Assembly (NCBI GenBank): GCA_050301795.1
Contig: JBNKZU010000046.1
Span: forward strand, 1-7,511
DNA from: JBNKZU01 sp050301795
Lineage (GTDB): Bacteria > Pseudomonadota > Gammaproteobacteria > Thiohalomonadales > Thiohalomonadaceae
Reading direction: 5' to 3'
Length of the DNA: 7,511 nucleotides
This document shows, in pieces, positions 1 through 4,768 of the stretch; position 1 is the stretch's first letter, and every line of letters starts with the position of its first letter. Under the pieces are notes generated by a model, which ran no database searches, was not told where the DNA came from, and was given only the letters and a program-made list of their open reading frames with translations. The position numbers were made by a program, and so were the translations under genes.

Positions 1-80
1 AATGGCGTGGCCTGCAGGACGCAGGTCAGGGGCGTGAGCAGGAGCGGAAGCTTTATCAGTCGTTTATTTGGAATAACCAA
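1..80 (-). CDS. Exported protein of unknown function, N-terminal fragment (cut by window edge)
   Basis: Only the first 26 codons are in the window. The proposed start is a TTG at 78-80, preceded at a 6-base spacing by a strong ribosome binding site, AAGGAG on the minus strand (87-92). The peptide reads like a Sec signal sequence: a basic n-region (MVIPNKRLIK), a hydrophobic core (LPLLLTPLTCVL) and a possible signal peptidase I site after Q-A at residues 23-24. A cysteine at residue 20 is preceded by P-L-T, which does not fit a canonical lipobox, so a lipoprotein is less likely. The gene lies 62 bases downstream of recJ on the same strand and could be co-transcribed with it. The mature protein is outside the window, so its function cannot be stated. 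The call rests on the ribosome binding site plus the signal peptide. Confidence 0.55.
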   Translation of the reverse strand, partial: MVIPNKRLIKLPLLLTPLTCVLQATP

Positions 81-92
81 ATTACACTCCTT

Positions 93-126
93 CTGCCTTA
101 TTGGACGATAAAATCGTCTCCGGCAG
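93..126 (-). other. Hairpin in the recJ / exported-protein spacer
   Basis: On the minus strand a 6-base-pair stem GACGAT/ATCGTC with a TTT loop (104-118) sits inside an outer 5-base-pair stem CTGCC/GGCAG (122-126 with 93-97). It lies just upstream of the AAGGAG ribosome binding site of the exported-protein gene. No T-tract follows on the minus strand, so it does not look like an intrinsic terminator. It may affect mRNA stability or access to the binding site. That role is inference. Confidence 0.3.
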
Positions 127-142
127 TGTCGAAGATGAAAGA

Positions 143-1885
143 TCAACAGGCCCTAGTAAGGTTACGAATTGCAATCACCCGAAACTGAATACTCTGTAGA
201 CCATTCCACTCATTGATATCTGCCTGGTAGACCATCTCAACCATCCCTGTTTCAGGTTGGTATTGCTTATCCGCAGCGTAGAAAAAGATGGCTTCGACCG
301 TATCTCCGCTATGCTCCCAGAGTAGCGTCATCTTTAAATGACTGCCCCCGACCCAGCGGAACTGCTCCAAAATAAATCGCCCATCAAACTGAGGCGCATC
401 AAAACCTTGCCCCCACGGATACGCCATTTTTAGATGTGCAATTCGCTCTACCGTTAATTCGTCAGGGGTTAGCTCACCATCACTATCGTAGTGCTGAATC
501 AGTTGTGTCTCATCGATGTTTTTATGGCAGATTCTATTAAACGCCTCTTGGAACTGTGTTAGATCCTCTGGCTTGATGGTTAATCCAGCCGCCATTGCGT
601 GTCCACCAAAACGCTGTAGCATCTTCGGGTATTCAATTGAGATTTCATGCAGTGCATCGCGAAGATTAAATCCGGAAATTGAGCGTCCAGAACCACGTAA
701 CATTCTGTCATCACTATCTGTCATGACAATCACAGGACGATTGATCCTTTCACGAATGCGTGATGCCACAATGCCAATGATTCCTTCATGCCAATCAGGA
801 TCGTAGATCGTCACGCCGATCATTGGTGAGTGACGACTTAGATCCATACGACGAGTCATTTGGATCGCCTCTTGACGCATTCCCTGCTCAATGTCGCGGC
901 GAATATGGTTAAGCTGGTCTAACTCCAACGCAAGTCGACGCGCCTCTTCGATATCTTCACAACGGAGCAGATCAATCCCAAGACCCATATTCTCGATCCT
1001 TCCAGCAGCATTCAGCCGTGGAGCAATGCCAAAACCGAGATCCTGAGAGACAAGTGTCGACGGTGATCGTTTTGCCACCTCACACAGCGCATTAATCCCG
1101 ACGCAGCCTTTACCGGCTCTAATTCGATTGATCCCCTGCTGCACCAGAATGCGATTGTTTTTATCCAATCTAACGACATCAGCAACCGTGCCAAGCGCAA
1201 CCAAATCCAGAAGCTGGGTAATATTGAGATCCGGTAGGCTCTGTTTCTCAAACCAACTCTGCTTACGCAAACAGGATCTAAGAGCCGCCATTAAATAGAA
1301 TGCCACACCCACCCCAGCCAGATGTTTTGATGGAAACGGACATTCCGGTTGATTGGGATTCACAATCGCATCGGCATCAGGAAGCTGCTCGCCGGGAAGG
1401 TGGTGGTCGGTTATTAAAACCTTTATGCCAGCCTGTTTTGCAACGGCCACGCCCTCAATACTGCTTATGCCATTATCTACGGTGATTAACAGATCGGGTG
1501 CCTGCTCGACTATCTTTTGCACGATTGATGCAGAAAGACCATAACCATCATCAAATCGATTCGGGATCAGGTAATCAATATGGGGGTATCTCAACTGCTT
1601 AAAGGCACGCATTAGCAGTGCGGTACTCGTTGCTCCATCGGCATCATAATCACCGACAATGAGTATCTTCCCGTCTGACTCAATCGTCTGAACAAGGAGC
1701 TTTACCGCCTTGTCGATATCTTTTAGTGAATCAAAAGGGAGAAGATCGCTCGTTTGCAAACAACACTCTGAGGCTGATGATAGTCCCCGATGTGCCAGAA
1801 CATGGGCAAGGATCGGGTCAATTGATGAAAACTCATCACTGATTGGCGCACCTTCTCTTCTGGCGATCCTAAACGATTCACTCAT
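143..1885 (-). CDS. recJ: Single-stranded-DNA-specific 5'-3' exonuclease RecJ
   Basis: RecJ degrades single-stranded DNA 5' to 3' in the cytoplasm, in RecF-pathway recombination, mismatch repair and base excision repair. From the ATG at 1885 the protein is 580 residues; E. coli RecJ is 577. The DHH phosphoesterase motifs are in order: DYDADG at 79-84, VDN at 136-138, DHH at 160-162 and GTVADV at 232-237, supplying the metal-binding aspartates and histidines. APRLNAAGR follows at 288-296. The DHHA1 domain shows HEGIIGIVASR (366-376), GSGRS (398-402) and GGHAMAAG (427-434), and the C-terminal part fits the OB-fold domain. A GTG at 1903 would add six residues, but the ATG at 1885 overlaps the end of the upstream gene by only 8 bases. 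Neither start has a good ribosome binding site, which fits translational coupling to the rpfE-like gene. All key residues look intact. Confidence 0.97.
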   Translation of the reverse strand: MSESFRIARREGAPISDEFSSIDPILAHVLAHRGLSSASECCLQTSDLLPFDSLKDIDKAVKLLVQTIESDGKILIVGDYDADGATSTALLMRAFKQLRYPHIDYLIPNRFDDGYGLSASIVQKIVEQAPDLLITVDNGISSIEGVAVAKQAGIKVLITDHHLPGEQLPDADAIVNPNQPECPFPSKHLAGVGVAFYLMAALRSCLRKQSWFEKQSLPDLNITQLLDLVALGTVADVVRLDKNNRILVQQGINRIRAGKGCVGINALCEVAKRSPSTLVSQDLGFGIAPRLNAAGRIENMGLGIDLLRCEDIEEARRLALELDQLNHIRRDIEQGMRQEAIQMTRRMDLSRHSPMIGVTIYDPDWHEGIIGIVASRIRERINRPVIVMTDSDDRMLRGSGRSISGFNLRDALHEISIEYPKMLQRFGGHAMAAGLTIKPEDLTQFQEAFNRICHKNIDETQLIQHYDSDGELTPDELTVERIAHLKMAYPWGQGFDAPQFDGRFILEQFRWVGGSHLKMTLLWEHSGDTVEAIFFYAADKQYQPETGMVEMVYQADINEWNGLQSIQFRVIAIRNLTRAC

Positions 1886-2873
1886 TCCATTTAAATGGTG
1901 CACGTCGCCAAAAGCGCACCCCTCTTAGTCGAGTATAGTTGCATTGATGGTGACCGATTTGTAATACCAATTCATTGAGTTCACCGCGATTGAGACGTTC
2001 CAGCGCCGGTTTTAAAACATTGTGTTCAAGATCGTTAATCGCTGCCTCAAGATCTGAGTGAGAACCACGATTTATCGCCTGATAGATCGATTCATAAAAG
2101 ATCACGGTTTTAGATTTCAGATCGAGATCATCAAGCCTTTTGGGGATCGCGTGAATAGCCGCGCCACACCATTGGGCAATACCTTGGGCAAATGGACTAT
2201 TACTGACAATCAAGGTCTCACCAGAATCGGATATTGAATAAGGCGCCAACTCTCCTCCGCCCCATAACCAGAAACTACTAATGACAGGTAATCCTTTTTG
2301 CTGTCGGTCTTGATTAACCGGATGTGTGTAGAAATACATCTCAACCTCTGCCAGCAACCTTCGCCACCATAACGCATCGTCTCCTCGGGGCAGGTGCTTG
2401 GCAATGGATCGGCCATCAACTAACTCAGTCGGGGTTGTTGACAAAGCGAGAACCCGATTCGATTTTAAGAGCCAATGATGTGCATCAATCGCCTCCAGGC
2501 TTAAACCATCTTCGATAAACAGGGCATTAAAGCCATCGACCAGAGCCTGAGCCTCATCTTGTTGGATGTTATCGACACAATAAAGCATCAGATCATCACG
2601 ATTTGCGATCAGCGTTACAGGATCAGCGCAGTAGAGTGCGTCATTCGAATTTGCGGGGTGTTTTGAGAGCTGAAGCAACGATCCTGCTGGGATCTCGCTC
2701 TGGTTAAGTCCCAGAGCATCAAACAACATTTGCTTCCCGTGATGTTTTTCTTTGGTTCGCGATGAGCGTGCAAAAATATAATCGAGTGTTGAATGAACTG
2801 GCTTATGCTGATCTTCAAAAGTGATGGCGCCTGAGGTGGGCACTAAAAGATGAAGCGTGTTAGTTGATCGCAT
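1878..2873 (-). CDS. RpfE-type / COG4255-like conserved protein paired with recJ
   Basis: This 331-residue protein resembles the family annotated as 'regulatory protein RpfE type' or, on weak grounds, 'cofactor-independent phosphoglycerate mutase'. Recognisable features are CADPVTLIANRDDLML (82-97), the LPRGDDALWWRRLLAEVEM stretch (161-179), HPVNQDRQQKG (184-194) and the glycine-rich WLWGGGELAP (202-211). There is no signal peptide or membrane segment. The name RpfE comes from the rpf cluster of Xanthomonas, where the gene also neighbours recJ; the biochemical role is not established. I do not see the complete metal-binding set expected of a true phosphoglycerate mutase. The gene starts at ATG 2873 without an obvious Shine-Dalgarno sequence and runs into recJ with an 8-base overlap (26 if recJ uses its GTG), so the two are very probably one operon. 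Family assignment is from memory of conserved motifs. Confidence 0.85.
   Translation of the reverse strand: MRSTNTLHLLVPTSGAITFEDQHKPVHSTLDYIFARSSRTKEKHHGKQMLFDALGLNQSEIPAGSLLQLSKHPANSNDALYCADPVTLIANRDDLMLYCVDNIQQDEAQALVDGFNALFIEDGLSLEAIDAHHWLLKSNRVLALSTTPTELVDGRSIAKHLPRGDDALWWRRLLAEVEMYFYTHPVNQDRQQKGLPVISSFWLWGGGELAPYSISDSGETLIVSNSPFAQGIAQWCGAAIHAIPKRLDDLDLKSKTVIFYESIYQAINRGSHSDLEAAINDLEHNVLKPALERLNRGELNELVLQIGHHQCNYTRLRGVRFWRRAPFKWNE
1887..1898. repeat. 12-base perfect palindrome at the rpfE-like/recJ junction
   Basis: CCATTTAAATGG is self-complementary and lies just ahead of the preferred recJ ATG, between it and the alternative GTG. It codes for the end of the rpfE-like protein. It could be an operator-like site or mRNA structure near the recJ start, or it may be chance. 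Confidence 0.3.
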
Positions 2874-2900
2874 TACGAACCGATGTCAGGAAAAAGATGA

Positions 2901-2929
2901 ATTAGAACACGTAAAAATGCGATTGAGAA
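2901..2929 (-). promoter_or_regulatory. Sigma70-type promoter for the rpfE-like-recJ operon
   Basis: On the minus strand a TTCTCA -35 box (2924-2929, four of six consensus bases) is separated by 17 bases from a TCTAAT -10 box (2901-2906, five of six). The -10 box is preceded by TGT, giving the TGN extended -10 element. Transcription would begin near 2894, about 20 bases before the ATG at 2873, leaving a short leader without a clear Shine-Dalgarno sequence. The -35 box abuts the T-tract of the upstream terminator, so the operon would be insulated from hom. Confidence 0.5.
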
Positions 2930-2967
2930 CAAAAAGTATGGGATGCCAGCCCCCACCGGCATCCCAT
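2927..2967 (-). terminator. Intrinsic terminator ending the hom-side transcript
   Basis: On the minus strand a perfect 10-base-pair stem, ATGGGATGCC with GGCATCCCAT (2938-2947 and 2958-2967), encloses a 10-base G-rich loop. After two bases it is followed by TTTTTGTTCTC. This is a good rho-independent terminator in the minus direction; the plus strand has no T-tract. It lies about 400 bases past the hom stop, which implies either a very long hom 3' UTR or a separate short transcript between them. Confidence 0.75.
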
Positions 2968-3131
2968 TAATCAAAGATATGAACGATCTTTGGGTACAAA
3001 ACAATACAACATTTTATGAATCAAAATTTTAGAGAAACGAATCGCCGATGATTACTGAATTCAACAAGGATCTAGCCCCATAGTTCATTGTTGAATCAGT
3101 CATCTAAACCTTAAATGCCCCCACATTTAAG
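2927..3131 (-). ncRNA. Candidate structured small RNA or hom 3'-UTR element with G-rich hairpin loops
   Basis: Reading the minus strand, four perfect inverted repeats follow one another. They are CTTAAATG/CATTTAAG with a 6-base loop (3110-3131), ATTCAACAA/TTGTTGAAT with a 20-base loop (3059-3096), CAAAGAT/ATCTTTG with a 7-base loop (2972-2992) and the terminator stem (2938-2967). Three of the four loops show a related motif: TGGGGG followed by C, TATGGGGCTAG, and GGTGGGGGCT. A row of stems with a repeated loop motif ending in an intrinsic terminator is the layout of many bacterial small RNAs. I do not recognise a known RNA family. No convincing promoter is visible directly upstream, so processing from the hom mRNA is as likely as independent transcription. 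The strand is chosen from the terminator's T-tract. Confidence 0.35.
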
Positions 3132-3193
3132 CGACGATTCTGATCTCTAACATCTATCGATCCACTCACAAGTTGAGGAGAAAAAGACCTCTG

Positions 3194-3219
3194 AATAAAT
3201 GAAATGTGTTCCATTTATT
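3194..3219. repeat. AT-rich 11-base-pair hairpin
   Basis: On the plus strand AATAAATGAAA (3194-3204) and TTCCATTTATT (3209-3219) pair over 11 positions with one G-U wobble and a TGTG loop. No T-run follows on the minus strand; on the plus strand it is followed only by TTGTGAG. It overlaps the next inverted repeat, so the two stems would be alternatives. Its role is unknown. Confidence 0.4.
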
Positions 3220-3247
3220 TTGTGAGAATATGACTTTAGTCACAAAA
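3218..3247. repeat. Inverted repeat TTTTGTGA/TCACAAAA containing a CRP-like half-site pair
   Basis: TTTTGTGA (3218-3225) and TCACAAAA (3240-3247) are perfect inverted copies 14 bases apart. Within it, TATGA-CTTTAG-TCACA (3229-3244) matches the CRP consensus TGTGA-N6-TCACA at nine of ten positions. A matching promoter at a classical CRP spacing was not found on either strand, so the regulatory reading is weak. Confidence 0.25.
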
Positions 3248-3281
3248 AATGAACTGAAGCTGAATATTCCTGAGCTATTTA

Positions 3282-3298
3282 GTAGGTTATAACCCTAC
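3282..3298. repeat. Near-perfect palindrome in the hom downstream region
   Basis: GTAGGTTATAACCCTAC contains the perfect 10-base palindrome GGTTATAACC flanked by GTA and CTAC, with one extra C breaking full symmetry. It resembles an operator or a small RNA stem. No promoter is evident next to it. Confidence 0.3.
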
Positions 3299-3332
3299 AT
3301 TTTATGCGGCAATAAAACCTATTGAACAAACA

Positions 3333-3358
3333 ATTAACAATATTTATGAGTTGTTAAT
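3333..3358 (-). repeat. Hairpin immediately after the hom stop codon
   Basis: On the minus strand ATTAACAA and TTGTTAAT form a perfect 8-base-pair stem around a 10-base loop, starting four bases past the hom TAA. The stem is almost all A-T and is followed by TGTTTGTTC rather than a clean T-tract. It is at best a weak terminator and may instead protect the mRNA end. Confidence 0.35.
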
Positions 3359-3362
3359 ACGA

Positions 3363-4673
3363 TTATCCTAAAGGTTCCATTCGTATACGCGTGACAGATC
3401 CCTCTACCGCTTCAAGATTTTCGATTTGGGCAATCGCCTCATTCATCAACTGCTCTTTCACTTGATGTGTCAGCATGATGAGTTGAGCGATATGGCTCTG
3501 TTTGACAGCAGCCTTTTGAATCACCGCCTCGATCGAGATGCCCAGTTTACTGAGAATAGAGGTGATATCTGCAAGTACACCTGGATGATCATCAACCCCC
3601 ATACGCAGGTAGTAGGAGGTGCTAACCTCCTCAATCGGCAGTATTTGTGTGTCATCCATCGCATCATGCTGGAAGGCAAGGTAAGGAACCCGTTGCTCCA
3701 CATTTGATGTCAGTGCACGGGCAACATCAACAATATCCGCGATAACGGCAGAGGCAGTCGCATCGGCACCTGCACCAGCACCATAATAGAGTGTGGGACC
3801 GACAGCATCGCCATAAACCAGAACAGCATTCATGACACCATCAACATTGGCAATCAATCTCTTCTCTGGAATCAAGGTTGGATGGACTCGTAGTTCAATG
3901 CCGTTTTCAGTACGGCGCGACAGACCCAAATGTTTGATGCGATACCCTAACTCTTCGGCATATTGCACATCTTCCCGTGTGATATTGGTAATCCCTTCGG
4001 TGTATGCTTTTTTAAACTGGAGCGGAATTCCAAAGGCGATGGATGCCAGGATGGTAAGTTTGTGCGCGGCATCGATCCCCTCAACATCAAACGTCGGATC
4101 GGCTTCGGCGTAGCCTAGTCGTTGAGCTTCGGCCAGCACATCATCAAAATCACGACCCTTATCACGCATCTCGGTCAGAATAAAATTACCCGTTCCATTG
4201 ATAATGCCAGCAAGCCAGCTAATGGTATTACCTGCGAGACCTTCCCGGATCGATTTAATGATCGGAATACCACCGGCAACCGCCGCTTCAAATGCGACTA
4301 TCACACCATTTTTATGTGCTGCCTGGAAAATCTCATTGCCATGCTTAGCGATAAGCGCCTTGTTTGCCGTCACAACGTGTTTGCCATTGGCAATCGCTCG
4401 CATTACGAGGTCACGCGCCAAAGTATCGCCACCAATAAGCTCAACGACGATATCGATTTCAGGGTTGGCGACAAGCTCGCTTGAATCGGTAGTGAGCTCA
4501 ATTCCTGTGGTGTCACATATCCGCGTTTTGGTGATATCTCGAGCTGATGCCATTGCGATCTCAATCGAACATCCCGCTCTGCGGCTGATCTCGTCAGCGT
4601 TGCGTTTAAGAACATTCACCGTACCACCACCAACAGTGCCCAACCCTAGAATACCGACTTTTACAGGTTTCAA
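3363..4673 (-). CDS. hom: Homoserine dehydrogenase (monofunctional, with ACT domain)
   Basis: Hom reduces aspartate-4-semialdehyde to homoserine with NAD(P)H in the cytoplasm, the branch point to threonine, isoleucine and methionine. The start is the TTG at 4673, with AGGAG seven bases upstream (4681-4685), giving 436 residues beginning MKPVKVGILGLG; an upstream TTG at 4706 would begin within the T-tract of the preceding terminator. The nucleotide-binding GLGTVGGGT is at 10-18, TANKALIAKHG at 102-112 (active-site lysine K105), NGTGNFILT at 159-167, and the catalytic segment DVEGIDAAHK at 196-205 with D201 and K205. A C-terminal ACT domain begins near residue 354 (YYLRMGVDDHPGVLADI) and normally mediates threonine feedback inhibition. 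There is no aspartokinase domain. alaC lies 95 bases upstream; thrC, a frequent downstream partner, is absent. Confidence 0.97.
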   Translation of the reverse strand: MKPVKVGILGLGTVGGGTVNVLKRNADEISRRAGCSIEIAMASARDITKTRICDTTGIELTTDSSELVANPEIDIVVELIGGDTLARDLVMRAIANGKHVVTANKALIAKHGNEIFQAAHKNGVIVAFEAAVAGGIPIIKSIREGLAGNTISWLAGIINGTGNFILTEMRDKGRDFDDVLAEAQRLGYAEADPTFDVEGIDAAHKLTILASIAFGIPLQFKKAYTEGITNITREDVQYAEELGYRIKHLGLSRRTENGIELRVHPTLIPEKRLIANVDGVMNAVLVYGDAVGPTLYYGAGAGADATASAVIADIVDVARALTSNVEQRVPYLAFQHDAMDDTQILPIEEVSTSYYLRMGVDDHPGVLADITSILSKLGISIEAVIQKAAVKQSHIAQLIMLTHQVKEQLMNEAIAQIENLEAVEGSVTRIRMEPLG

Positions 4674-4695
4674 CCTTCTACTCCTAAATTCGGAT

Positions 4696-4727
4696 AAAAA
4701 AAACAAGCACTGTTAACAGGTGTGCTT
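4696..4727 (-). terminator. Intrinsic terminator in the hom leader (possible attenuator)
   Basis: On the minus strand AAGCAC (4722-4727) pairs with GTGCTT (4705-4710) around ACCTGTTAACA, followed by G and eight consecutive Ts (4696-4703). This is the textbook layout of a rho-independent terminator. Its T-tract ends 22 bases before the hom TTG, and that space is filled by the ribosome binding site, leaving no room for a downstream promoter. hom must therefore be expressed by read-through. A second stem, ATGGTATC with GATGCCAT (one G-U pair, 4739-4760), lies just upstream. Whether termination is regulated or only lowers hom relative to alaC cannot be told from sequence. Confidence 0.75.
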
Positions 4728-4768
4728 CTTCATACGCGATGGCATCAAAATCGATACCATTTATTCAA

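Larger units (their letters stand above)
2874..3362. other. Long intergenic region between hom and the rpfE-like gene, without a recognised gene
   Basis: These 489 bases hold no recognisable protein and are visibly richer in A and T than the flanking genes. They contain the rpfE-like promoter, an intrinsic terminator and at least seven inverted repeats. Two short open frames on the minus strand, at 3104-3214 (36 codons) and 3029-3103 (24 codons), abut in the same frame with TAG directly followed by ATG. Neither has a ribosome binding site or a recognisable sequence. I see no remnant of thrC, which often follows hom. Confidence 0.7.

Noticed and set aside
1..26. Lipoprotein signal with C20 as the lipidated cysteine
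   Set aside because: The residues before the cysteine are P-L-T, which does not fit the lipobox; a signal peptidase I site after A24 is more plausible.
104..118. Intrinsic terminator for recJ
   Set aside because: The stem is clean but is followed on the minus strand by CAATAAGG rather than Ts, and it sits just ahead of the ribosome binding site of the next gene.
1300..1485. Plus-strand open frames opposite recJ (also 516-806, 1353-1544 and 1710-1928)
   Set aside because: They lie antisense to a fully conserved recJ, have no ribosome binding sites and show no recognisable sequence; they follow from the codon use of recJ.
2938..2967. Terminator stem read as a plus-strand terminator
   Set aside because: The plus strand continues with TAATCAAAG and has no T-tract; the T-run is only on the minus side, and no plus-strand gene precedes it.
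2927..3362. 6S RNA, tmRNA, RNase P RNA or a CsrB/RsmZ-type RNA in the hom downstream region
   Set aside because: No family signature could be seen: no tRNA-like ends, no large central bubble as in 6S, and only a few scattered GGA motifs instead of repeated GGA in loops.
3363..4706. Longer hom reading from the TTG at 4706
   Set aside because: That start lies in the T-tract side of the terminator and has no ribosome binding site, whereas the TTG at 4673 has AGGAG seven bases upstream and gives the family-typical N-terminus.
4198..4716. 172-codon plus-strand frame opposite hom
   Set aside because: It is antisense to the conserved hom gene, its hydrophobic composition mirrors the hom codons read backwards, and no family is recognisable.
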